Source of the DNA: Hygrocybe punicea
Lineage: Eukaryota; Basidiomycota; Agaricomycetes; Agaricales; Hygrophoraceae
Assembly (NCBI GenBank): GCA_963556145.1
Contig: OY744465.1
Span: 558,001-622,000, forward strand
Reading direction: 5' to 3'
DNA length: 64,000 bases
Positions 23,155 to 33,225 of this stretch are shown in pieces (positions within the stretch are counted from its first letter, which is position 1; each line of letters begins with the position of its first letter). The translations under genes and the position numbers were made by a program. The notes beneath the pieces are model-generated. The model had not been told where the DNA came from. It ran no database searches and saw only the letters and a list, made by a program, of their open reading frames with translations.

Positions 23155-23430
23155 GGTGGTTGTTCAATACGATATGACGAAAACGGAGGTTCGATAGACG
23201 ACGACGGAGGTTCGATATACGATGGCGGAGGTTCGATACGATATGATGAAAACGGAGGTTCGATGGACGACGGCGGAAGTTCGATATACGATGGCGGAGG
23301 TTCGATACGATATGACGAAAACGGAGGTTCGATGGACGACGACGGAGGTTCAATATACGATGGCGGAGGTTCGATAGACGGTGGCGGAGGTTCGATAGAC
23401 GATGGCGGAGGTTCGATAGACGATACTAAT
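23155..23430. repeat. Minisatellite of GGAGGTTCGATA-type units in the LTR element
   Basis: Roughly 20-24 bp units (GGAGGTTCGATAGACGATGG and variants), some grouped into a larger repeat with GATATGACGAAAACGGAGG. Non-coding in my view. Confidence 0.8.
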
Positions 23431-24839
23431 ATGGGGGCGATAATCAACGGCTGTGATATCAGCCTCATACTAGGCGGTTCAGCACCGGCTTGGACCCGTG
23501 GGGAAGCATTCTCCCCCATGGAACTGAAATATAAAGTCGGGTGGGTTGGGAATCGAAGCCGAGACAGGGAACGTTGTGTCTGGGTCGAAACGGTGGCGGA
23601 AATGGTGGGTCATGGAAAGCGGAGAGCGATGTCAATGGGTGGAATGCGGGTGCGTGAGCGGATGAGTCGGGTGCGTGGGGAATGAGTGAAGCGGTGCATC
23701 GGGTTCGTAAGCGGGTGCGGCGGGTTCGTAAACGGGTTCGCTGGGTGCGACGGATTCATAAGCGGGTGTGTCGAGTACGTCGGGTGTATTATGCGGGTGT
23801 CAGGCGTGTCGGGAACGAGTGTTTCTTTTTATCTTTCCTTTATCTCTGACATTTTTCTTTCTTTTTGATATATTTAATCTATTTATGTATATATTTCTTA
23901 TGCCGATGGACGGTGAGGGGTTTTCGTAGGGTCGGGTTCGGTGGGTATGGGGGTGCGAAGGTGGCGGGTACGAGATGTGAAACCGGAACCGGAACCTCAT
24001 GCTCGAATTGAGCCGGAACCGGAACCGGATGCCGCGGAATCGTTGGGAACGCGTCCGGGTTCGTAATCGGGTGCTGTGATGCGAGTCGCGGATCCGGAAC
24101 CGGAATCCGGTGTAGCGGGTAGGTTGAAAACGGTTTGTCGGGTGTGGCGGTATGGCATAGGGCGACGTAGGGAGACGGGGGCGGACGACGTGAGCGGATA
24201 AGACGGAACGTGGTTGCGAGGCGTGGATCATGGTTGCGTGGGGTTGTTCGAAGCTGCGGGTTGTCGAGGGAAGCGGGTAACGGGTGGTCGAGGTTGGCGG
24301 TACGGGATAGGGCGATGTTGGGAAACGGAGGCGGATGACGTGGGCGGATTGGGGTGATACGGGTGGCGTCTTCGTGATGCTTTCGTGGCGGATAGTTGCG
24401 TGGGGATTTGACAATGGTCCGTCGGGTCGTGGAACGGGTTTGGGCGGCCGGTGGTCACGGTTTCGCGGGTGCAACTCAACGGGGGCATCGTTTTGGGCTT
24501 GCGAATGGACTTTGAGGGGCGTCGTGGGGCTGGCCGAGGGCGTAGGTGGTCGAAGGGGAGTGGACGAGGACGGGGACGGCTGGGAAGCGGGGGTCGAGAG
24601 TGGGAGTCGACGGGGTGACGTAGGTGACGTGGCCGCTTGCGTGGGACGACGAGGGGCGGGGGCGGACGTGTTTGGGGCAGTAGGGAGCCATGTCGAGGTG
24701 CGGAGGCGTGAACGTGGGTGTGGAAGGTGGTTGTACGCGGTGGTCGTTGGCGCTAGGTTGGCGAACGCGGCGGCACGAGGCGAGGTGGCATGATATGTCG
24801 TTGGGGGCTTGAACACAACGGGGACGGCTTGTACGGACT

Positions 24840-25335
24840 TGCGAGGGGCGATGTAGGATGCTGGGAACTGGTACGAGGCGGCGGTGGGTCCTACGAAGAC
24901 GTGAGCGGCCGGGGACGTCGAGTAGGCGAGGGCACGACGTGGCGACGCGTGGGGCGTCGATAATGGCGAGGACGGCCTGTACTGGCTTTACGAACGACGG
25001 TGTGGGGCTCTGGGAGGCTGTACGAAGCGGCGGATGGTCCAACGAGGACGTGAGCGGCCGGGGATGTCGAGTACGGGGGCACGAGGAAGTATGACGTGGC
25101 AACGCGTGAGGTATCGATGACGGCGAGAATGGCTCGTGAGGGCTCGCGAGTGGTGTCGTGGGGCTGTAGGAAGCGGTACGAGGCGACGGGGAGGTCCAAC
25201 GAAGGCGTGAGCGGCCGGAGATGTCGACTTGGCTGGGGCACGAAGCCGGGTGACGTGGCACGGTGTGGGGCATCGATAACGGCGAAGATGGCTTGTGAGG
25301 CTCGCGAATGGCGTCGTGGGGCTGTAGCTCAGTGT
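24840..25335. repeat. About 150 bp tandem repeats in the LTR element
   Basis: GTGAGCGGCCGGGG (or GGAG) recurs at 24901, 25050 and 25207, each followed at similar spacing by GACGTGGC and GTCGATAA/TCGATGA words. At least three diverged units of about 149-157 bp. Confidence 0.7.
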
Positions 25336-26034
25336 TGAGGGCTCGAACGCGGGGGCTGCTCGCATGAACTCGTGAAGGGCGCTGACGTGGTTTTGCTGGT
25401 AACTTCGTGGGCTCAGACGATGGGGGGTCTGTAAGGGCTTGTATCCGGTGACAAGTGCGAGTTCGTAGACGCGAGCGGCTGGGGGTACACAGGCTAAATC
25501 CGTTGCACGGAGATCCGTCTGTTCCAAGTTGTGAGTGACGCGTGAGTGCCGTTGGGCGAGTCGATGTTTTGGGGCTTTCCGGTCGCGGTTTTTTTTTTTT
25601 TTTTCGACGGGTATCGGTGGGGAGTGGGATTCCGAGCGTGTTGGGAGTCTATAAACGAATGTGGATGGGATGGATGTGACGGAATTCGAGTCGAAAACGA
25701 GAGTGTTGGATCGTGGCTGTGCAAGTTTCCTAAAGCGGTAAACGGCCGCTGGGTCGGCCGCACAAGAGCGGGTTCGAAGTTGTACGTGAAACTGAACAAT
25801 TGTAGTCGTCAAAGAAGAGAAAATAGTAATAAAATCAAACCCTAATGATGGTGCGATAGTTGGAGATCAGATTGTCGAGGGATCGGATGTCGGATGTAAA
25901 GGGGTCGGTAACGGCACTAACGGGTGTCGGATGTGTAGAGTGCGGCGGCAGGGCTTGTTTCGAAATGACGAAAGGAAATATAGGGCGGAATGAATGTGTC
26001 TTGGCACTGAATTATCCTCGCGGTGGGCTCCAGA

Positions 26035-26942
26035 TGTAGATGCGGGTTCTGTGTGGCTTCGGAACTATATAAAGAAATAATATAAAGATCCTAACCTGTG
26101 GGTGTCAGCGTAGAAGTGACTGGATAAGTCAGTGTCGGGAATAGTAGTAAAAGTAAAGGAATGTTAGTAAAAGTAAAGCCGCCGCATAAAACTGGACTAA
26201 TAACGACGAATCCGGTGATGAACGGAGTGAAAACGGAGAAATAAAGAAGAACCCGACGATGCCGACAATGTCGGGTACGGCGGGTCGGGTCGGGTTGGGT
26301 CGGAAACGATGAACAAATATACGGGAACAACGATAAAGACGACGAAGAGGACTATAAAAAGCTAAGGGTCTACGTGGACGAGCATTTGAAGGGATTAAAA
26401 GGTGATTCTGACTAAAGGGAAATGGGGACTAAGGGTATGTTATTTTGTACGGTCGTCGGGGACCGTTTTTATAGTACAGGAAACAGTAATCTACTTTCGG
26501 ACGTGTCTACTTCGGCCGATGGTAAGCTACAAAGAAAGGTTGGAATGGGGATGTGGAAAGGGGGGTTGCAAAGCAACGAAGACAGGAAATGGAGGGGAAA
26601 ACAAATATGCAAGGAAAAGATCTAGAAAGTCCTACATATCTCCGAAAGGACGATGGGATGCATAAATAAAGTAAATCCGAAGTCGGGGATTGAGTCCGAA
26701 GAGATCCATCTCCTGGAATTGGAACTCCGAGGCGTTTGAGGCTGCCGGATTTGGTCTGAGAGCGGCTGTGACGAAGCGGCATACGTCGGGTTATGTCGGT
26801 CACGTCGGGTCACGTCACGCACGTCACGTCGGGTTGCGTCGGGTTACGTCGGGTTCGAATGCAAGTCGAATGGCGGCATCGGGTTGGTCCGGATTCATGA
26901 TATATTGATGATACGGACTCAGAGGGACGTCGACCCTCTACA
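26035..26942. repeat. Right 908 bp LTR
   Basis: Appears base-for-base the same as the left LTR. Followed by the second GCGT and the resumed NACHT exon. Confidence 0.9.
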
Positions 26943-29479
26943 GCGTCATTCTCGAAAATGATCGCAGTCTTTCATCTGCGTCGCAATCTCGTCAATTTGA
27001 CGAACTCATCCTGAATCCTTTTCAGGTTCACAAGCATCGTATTCACAGGCCTATCGTCCTAGTCATTGATGCGCTAGATGAAGGCTATGATCTGGAGACT
27101 CTCGAAATCCTTTGCAACAAGGTTCCTGACCTTCCCGGGACGTTCCGCATATTCCTAACCTCACGCCCAAAGGACGACATTTTCACGGATTTGTCCAATT
27201 CGAATCATGTCCACTGCAGATCAATCAATATTCACGACGACAACAATCAGAGGGATATTGCTCTGTATGTGCGAACAAAGCTGCGATATATTGCAATGCG
27301 GAAGCATTTTGGCGCGGATTGGCCTGGTTTGCAATTAACAAGTGACTTTACGGTGAAGGCGGAGGGCTTGTTCATTTGGGCGTCTACAGTCAGCAATTAC
27401 TTGGCCACCACTATTGATCCAGAGAAGAAGCTCAGGAAACTCTTGTACGAGAAGGATCCGTCAGGCCTTCGTGCAGAAGCCAAGATAGACAACTTGTATG
27501 CCGAGATTCTTAATATCTGCGACTGGGCAGACGAGGATTTTGCAGAGGGGTACGAGTTACTCATCGGGGCCATCGTCGCAGTAAAGACACCGCTGTCCAT
27601 GTCTGCGCTCCGGTGCCTTCATTGGGCTAATCCAACACTAAAAGTCGATGAAATCCTTCGCCAACTCAGCTCGGTACTCACTGGCTTGGACAATGAATGT
27701 CGACCTATACAATTCCTACATCTCTCATTCCGAGATTTCCTAACGTGTCGGGCTCAAACCTCGCCAGCTCATGAACGGTTCTATGTCAACGAAAAGGTGC
27801 ATAGTCGGAGGCTGGGATTCTTGTGTATTCATGTCATGAATGAACAGTTGAATGCGGACATACCTGGTACGGGCTATTTAACGGGACAGAAGCAAGTCAA
27901 AGGCATCCCTACAATCAACCAATGGAGTGTTTCGGAAGTGCTATGGTATGCGTGCAGATTCTGGACAGAGCACATCATCGACATCGAAGAGCCATTGTCG
28001 GAAATGTTTCTCGATGCAGTGAGCACATTCCTTGTGAGACGGCTGCTGGTCTGGATGGAGGTTTTGTATTCCACATTTGAATTTCAAAGTTTGGTGAGTG
28101 TACAAGTCTGGCTTCAGGTTAGAAATTTAAATTGAATTCTCTTGGTATCAACTAATTTGGTGATCCTGGTCAGAAAACGTATCCGACACTTGTAACTGCA
28201 GTTTCCGGCAAAACACAGGCTGCAGCGTTTCTTGAGCTCTCCACAAGATTTCACTACATGGGTCGCCGAGAAGATGCTGTGAGAGCGATCGAGGAGGCAG
28301 TCGAGCTGTACCAGCAGCTTGCTGCTGACGATCCTGCGGCTTTCATTCTAGATCTTGCCATGTCCCTGAACAACCTCTCCACCCACTTATCTGATCTGGG
28401 TCGCCTAGAAGATGCCTTGAAAGCAATCGAGGAGGCAGTTGAGCTGTACCGGCAGCTTGCTGCTGACCGTCCTGCCACTTTCATCCCAGATCTCGCCATG
28501 TCACTCAACAACCTCTCTCTTCGGTTATCCGATCTGGGTCGCCGAGAAGATGCCATGAAAGCAATTAAGGAGGCAGTTGAGCTGTACCGGCAGCTTGCTG
28601 CTGACCATCCTGCTACTTTCATTCCAGATCTCACCTTGTCCCTGAACAATATATCCATCGTCTTATCTGATCTGGGACGCCGAGAAGATGCCAGGAATGC
28701 AATCGAAGAGGCAGTTGAGCTACGCCGGCAGCTTGCTGCTGACCATCCTGCGACTTTCATTCCAGATCTCGCTGGGTCCCTCAACGATCTCTCCAGCTGT
28801 TTGTCCGATCTGGGTTGCCGAGAAGATGCCCTGAAAGCAATTGAGGAGGCAGTTGAGCTACGCCGGCAGCTTGCTGCTGATCGTCCTGCAACTTTCATTC
28901 CAGATCTCGCCATTTCCCTGAACAACCTCTCCAACCGCTTATCCCATCTGGGTCGCCGAGAAGATGCCATGAAAGCAATCGAGGATGCAGTTGAGCTGTA
29001 CTGGCACCTTGCTGCTGACCGTCCGGCGACTTTCATTCCATATCTCGCCATGTCCCTGCGCAATCTCTCCCGCCACCTATCCGATCTGGGTCGCCGAGAA
29101 GATGCCTTGCAAGCAATTGAGGACGCGGTTGAGCTATGCCGGCAGCTTGCTGCTGACTGTCCTGCTTTTAATCCCTATCTTGCCATGTTCCTCAACAACC
29201 TCTCTCTTCTTTTATCCAATCTGGGTCACCGGGAAGATGCCTTGAAAGCAATTGAGGAGGCAGTTGAGCTACACCGGCAGCTTGCTGCCGACTGTCCTGC
29301 TGCTTTTAATCCTGATCTTGCCAAGTCCCTCAAGACCCTCTCTCGTCTTTTATCCAAACTGAGTCGCGACGACGATGCCCAGAGAGCCATGGAGGAGGCA
29401 AGGCAGGTCCTACTTTTTTTTCCAGTTGCCAGTTCCTCCATTCATTTGTAAAGTACATCTTCGTGATGATATTGCTCTG

Positions 29480-30290
29480 CAAATATTTCGACCAGCCTAC
29501 CTTCTTCACCATCATCTCCCAAGTCGGTCCGATAGTCCCACCCAATTCATCATGATGCTCTCTATCCTCGCTGCAGGTGTCGTCAAACCAATTTTGGTTC
29601 CATGATCGTAGACTAAGTTGCATTCGACATATCTCCCTCTCCGCAACAGGTACCACCTTCACTTATGCTCGTCACTCGGCATCTACAGCCAAGATGGGCA
29701 GATATGATGGCAAGAAGGCGTCTGTAAGGGTTTGAATTAAGGCGATGATCTGTGAGGCAGATCTTCGACGCTGAGAAGTGTCGTCTGAGAGTCGCTTGTG
29801 TCTGTCACTGACATCGTCAAAGAATATCCCTCCAATACCTTCTCCGCGATGAGGGATCAATCGATGAAGAAGTATTCGTCGCACCATCTTTTGACTGAAG
29901 GATACGCAGCGCTTCCATGCTGATCATAATCGTTCTTCAGTGTTGCGTGAAAATGACGCGCATCCTCCTCGACGAGGTGAGATGGTGTAAGATCAGAACC
30001 ACCCCAGAACCACCAGGCGAGCACCTTGTCTGTGCTTCCTGGATGGGCTTGATCTCGAAATAGCGATAATTAGTGTGTACGGTGGGAGTGCTGGGGTTTC
30101 GTGGGTGCACAAAGAGACTGATGCCTGCAGCGAAGAAAGGCAGAGCAGCCGGCGAGTTTGGGTCGCAAAAGATGAATGACCTGTTCGCATCTGCTTGATG
30201 GTGGTGGTGGAAACAAGCCATGCACAATGGAGATGTTAACGCCAGCTTCCTCGAAAACCGCTGCCACTGATTAGAACGGATCGTGCTAAT
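29480..30290 (-). pseudogene. HEM13: Coproporphyrinogen III oxidase remnant A (HEM13-like), antisense to NLR A
   Basis: Fragments of the heme-pathway enzyme that oxidatively decarboxylates coproporphyrinogen III. Read on the minus strand in several frames: [41 protein letters not shown], a [15 protein letters not shown] segment, [29 protein letters not shown], and FLPSYLPI. Order and spacing match the enzyme, but several frameshifts separate the blocks, and the C-terminus is truncated compared with copy C. It lies 3' to 3' with NLR A. Confident on family; clearly non-functional. Confidence 0.85.
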
Positions 30291-30554
30291 TCAGGGTTTC
30301 TGCATTGAATTTGCAATGACATGTGCTGCCCTTCGGTCAAGTAATAGAGCAAAAAGTGGGGTGTTTGGTGTAAGATACTGGAATGAGAAGCATGAGTGTA
30401 AAACAAAATCAAGGGACGAGGCAACTACAGTTATCAGTTGTAGCGGGAGAGTTTGAATATGTTATTCAAACATTCTTGACCTTCAGCCATGCCTTTTCAG
30501 CAGTTTCCGAACCTACTGGTACTTCAAAACATCAGGGAGAAATCCACATGTACC

Positions 30555-31262
30555 TCAGTAATTCGCCGCAGCATGTCTGAGTTCTTGAACTTGTGCATCG
30601 GTCATAGCAATAATACTCTCCAGCTGGGCAGCGGAAATAGCAGTACCCAAGAGGTGTAGAGGGCGTCTCGCAGGCGCTTGCTCCAGCTGTCGCTGAGCCT
30701 CAATAGTAGCCATATAGTCACCACTGGGTGAAGGTTTATGGGTGCGTGCAGTGAGTTGTGCCGGTGTGAAAGGACCATATTTGACTGTTGTCCAGTAGGG
30801 TCCGATGAACAGTAACCATGGCACTCCATCTAGAGTGGGAACCAACTTCCCTTTGACTGCAGCTTTCGCCTGATCCTCTCCTTGAAAGTAGAGCTTATGA
30901 AACGCCCTCCTAACATCCAATACGTCCTCCAGATCGGAACATTCTGGCAAACTCCTCATCAGATCCATACATCGCTTCACTTCGACTCCTAATCGCAATG
31001 TGACGTGAGGAGTGGTGGGCATAGAGAAGTTTCCTAGCCCCAAGTCGGGGATCTCTGCACGAGCGTCTTTCGGAGTGTCAGGTTTCCATTTCAGCAAGAG
31101 TTGCGGGAAGATCGTAAAACGTTCAGGGGGTGTTTTGTGCAGGAAAAGGAATTCGCAAATGGCGGCATAGGCAACATCTTCTGTAGGGCTGTCCTTGACG
31201 GAAGCGTGGAGGGCATATTTCAGGTATGAAGGCAGATCAGGTGCAAGAAGCGCAGGGGCCAT
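30555..31262 (-). CDS. Uncharacterised protein with PD-(D/E)XK-nuclease-like motifs
   Basis: Open for 235 aa from the ATG at 31262; an upstream exon joined through a GTAAGT donor at about 31336 is possible. Residue 73 (EIPDLGLG) and residues 94-96 (LGVEVK) give the D…ExK arrangement of the PD-(D/E)XK fold. A glutamine-containing helix (FQGEDQAKAAV, about 126-136) and a strand-like WLLFIGPYWTTVKYGPF (149-165) follow, as in that fold. I infer a nuclease-like domain; no catalytic role is shown. Lies downstream of, and in the same direction as, the HEM13 remnant A. Not recognisably related in sequence to the similar-fold candidate at 59.1 kb. Confidence 0.5.
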   Translation of the reverse strand: MAPALLAPDLPSYLKYALHASVKDSPTEDVAYAAICEFLFLHKTPPERFTIFPQLLLKWKPDTPKDARAEIPDLGLGNFSMPTTPHVTLRLGVEVKRCMDLMRSLPECSDLEDVLDVRRAFHKLYFQGEDQAKAAVKGKLVPTLDGVPWLLFIGPYWTTVKYGPFTPAQLTARTHKPSPSGDYMATIEAQRQLEQAPARRPLHLLGTAISAAQLESIIAMTDAQVQELRHAAANY

Positions 31263-31422
31263 TTGACTGAAAGGAAGAGTGGGCTGTTTCAAGGGAAGAG
31301 ATGAGTAGTGTAAATGGGTGCTGGTGGGTGGGACTTACACGTCTATGCCGCTGTGAGCTATCGATTGTGCCAAAACATGTACACACTACCTTGTAGCCAA
31401 CACTGATTTTAATGTCTGAAGG

Positions 31423-31815
31423 TTGTGCTCCTCAGGCTTCGAAGTCCACCAATCTCTGATTGTCCGCATAACAGATATTTTTCCGAAAACCTTCGTCAAA
31501 GGTTTCAAAATTGATGAAGCCAAGGTTGTCAGATCAGCTAAACTCCAGAATCCTGACGCCACGGCCATCGAAAGTTACATTACTGCCATTGTTCACGTTC
31601 TGAACCGCGAGGGATACAAGTACATCGGGTGCGCTTATGAACATGACCCCGACCACCAAGACGGAGGACGACGGCTGGTCTTGATCATCGTCTTGGACGA
31701 AGGTACCGACGAAGAGGGGTTGAAAAAGAAGCAATTGGGACATATAGATGAGACAATTGAGTGGGCGAAACCTCATGTACTGGAAGGTCCGGATGTATGG
31801 GAGCTTTGGGGTTGA
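31423..31815 (+). CDS. Uncharacterised 130-aa ORF, probably a 3' exon
   Basis: Frame without internal Met. It starts after a CTCCTCAG acceptor-like sequence, and an in-frame stop lies just upstream, so it is either a terminal exon whose 5' part is missing or a remnant. The product has a mixed alpha/beta look: AIESYITAIVHVLNREGYKYIGCAYEHD, RRLVLIIVLDEGTDEEGLKKK, WAKPHVLEGPDVWELWG at the end. Family not recognised. Confidence 0.3.
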   Translation: MCSSGFEVHQSLIVRITDIFPKTFVKGFKIDEAKVVRSAKLQNPDATAIESYITAIVHVLNREGYKYIGCAYEHDPDHQDGGRRLVLIIVLDEGTDEEGLKKKQLGHIDETIEWAKPHVLEGPDVWELWG

Positions 31816-31869
31816 AACATTTACTGTTTCAAAGGTATGAATCTCTGTGATCGCTTCCGTCAGTAGCAT

Positions 31870-32280
31870 TGAGCAGAATTTTCTTCAAGTTCATTTTACA
31901 TATTATCAGCTTATGATGACCGCCAACACGGGCACTCAGAGTTCAACGGCCCTGTGTCCATATCATTACGGAGCTATCTAAACTGGATACAGTTGTGCAC
32001 CCGAAAAGCATGCATGAGCTCCATACAGCCTCAAGGTCTCTGATCTGTCAAAACAGGTACGGAGGGTGGAGACCCTGTTATGGCCGGGCGGGATTTTTCC
32101 GTGAGGCAAAACATGACCTGCATGGAACGACGCCTTTCGGTACGCCTTCAATCTTCGTTGAAGGAGTGGCAGAGACTGTAGAGCGGACGTCAGAAAGGAA
32201 TCGGTATCATATAGACAAACTTTGTGCGGTGTATTCATAGACATGCCCAACGAGGAGTTTACCATTTTAGAACGTTCTGT
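31870..32280. other. Gene-poor stretch before the chitin synthase remnant
   Basis: No coding pattern recognised beyond minus-strand frames that run on from the chitin synthase fragment into unrelated sequence. Confidence 0.35.
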
Positions 32281-32600
32281 ATTGGGAAGATCAACAAATT
32301 TCCCTACCTTTGCAACGCCATCTTGGTAAGTGCCTATGGTAGCAATAACGTTCTGGAATTTCTCTTCGCCCGGCCATCGCTGACAATGCATAACGACCTT
32401 TTCCCATCGTCCTTCACGTCTTGCTGTGTTCGCGCGGCGAATCGCACCTGCACAAGTGGGCAACATTCTTGATCACGGCGGCAGAATTCTGTACGGCGTG
32501 GCCGGTCATGATGTACCCGGCGTAGCGTGAATCCGACGTCCTTGAAGTAGTTCGGGTCACAGGTCGCCGTAGAGCAGTAAAGCACACATGTTCAACAGGT
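32280..32600 (-). pseudogene. CHS: Chitin synthase fragment
   Basis: Minus-strand blocks in three different frames spell conserved parts of the N-terminal half of family-2 chitin synthases: DPNYFKDVGFTLRRVHHDRP, RRTEF, AVIKNVAHLC, LCIVSDGRAKRNSRTL, and ATIGTYQDGVAK. The order is right, but deletions and frameshifts remove the linking residues, and the catalytic glycosyltransferase core is absent. A decayed partial copy with no function expected. Confidence 0.75.
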
Positions 32601-33225
32601 TGTGGGTACACACGAAATTGCGATGAAATAATCTGTTGTTTTCCTTTCAAAACGTAAATGAAAATAAACGTACTCTTTCATCGTTGAGAAACTCAGTGGT
32701 GGACTGGAGCCCTGTTTATCATTCCTTCGCTCCGTTCTGGTCTGTTTAGCGGAGTACAACCCCCTTCTGAACGCCGCTTTGAGATTGACCTGTAAACTTG
32801 TCACTCCAATCGTAGTGTCCTTTGTGATTCCCTATCCGCAGTGGAGTCCTCGTGGTTACCAGAATGAGCACGGTCTGCTGGGTTGTCGAGTGGTGGTATG
32901 TACAGCGAGCCTCGGATTGTAGGTTGCACGGTGGCGAAGGCCATGCCTGGGTTCAATATCGTCACGGTGCGAAGCCGTAATAACGGAGACTTCCTCCAAC
33001 TAGGTCTGCCGCCATCAATAATCGTCGTCAGGCTTGGTGTTCGCGAGGTGGAAGATGAAGATGACAGCTTGACTCGGATACAGGACAAGACACTTATGAC
33101 TTGAAAAGCCCCCTTGCCAGTGTAGGCTAAAGTCTCGACTCGGAAGTGCTGCCGCATGTCAGCGAGATATAAGCGCCAGGCCTAGGACTGGCACAGCCAA
33201 CCAGCTTGACATTATCTCGCCAACG
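32600..33225. other. Upstream region of NLR B
   Basis: No recognised gene. A minus-strand open frame (about 118 codons, 32801-33157, Ser-rich) has no family I know. The last 60 bp before the NLR start (from about 33165) are shared with the upstream regions of NLR A and C. Confidence 0.35.

Larger units (their letters stand above)
21657..26942. mobile_element. Large non-autonomous LTR element (LARD-like), 5286 bp
   Basis: Two 908 bp direct repeats (21657-22564 and 26035-26942) begin TGTAGATGCGGG and end CCCTCTACA. The target duplication is GCGT (21653-21656 and 26943-26946). I see no difference between the two LTRs by eye, so the insertion is young. The 3.47 kb interior has no gag, protease, RT, RNase H or integrase motif; its longest frames (minus strand, 23800-25812) are Pro/Arg/Ser/His-rich. 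Orientation is uncertain. On the minus strand a TGG-initiated stretch (TGGAGCCCACCGCGAGG) lies 2 bp inside the LTR and would suit a primer-binding site, favouring minus-strand transcription. Confidence 0.85.
20795..29451 (+). pseudogene. NLR copy A: NACHT-TPR protein, split by a 5.3 kb LTR element
   Basis: Same architecture as copies B and C. A first exon is seen at 20795-20893 (MPKLPTMPKLQ…, with an 18 bp tandem duplication). It is followed by an exon remnant from 20943 that hits a stop because about 150 bp is inserted relative to B and C. An alternative start is the ATG at 21148, just before TFNAVGRDQHNYH. The NACHT part has FFLSDVAGTGKSAIAHT (P-loop) before the insertion, then PIVLVIDALDEGYD (Walker B) and LTSRP after it. 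Removing the element (21657-26942) and one GCGT makes …AEHISV-ILENDRS… continuous. The NACHT exon ends at 28117, an intron is at 28118-28173, and a TPR exon spans 28174-29451 with about 8.6 repeats of 46 aa. A deletion removed the usual stop codon, adding LLFFPVASSSIHL-type residues. Expression as a full protein is unlikely. Confidence 0.85.

Noticed and set aside
23800..25812. Minus-strand frames of 265-338 codons in the 5.3 kb LTR element as gag
   Set aside because: Pro/Arg/Ser/His-rich and built on tandem repeats; no zinc knuckle (CCHC) or capsid-like segment seen.
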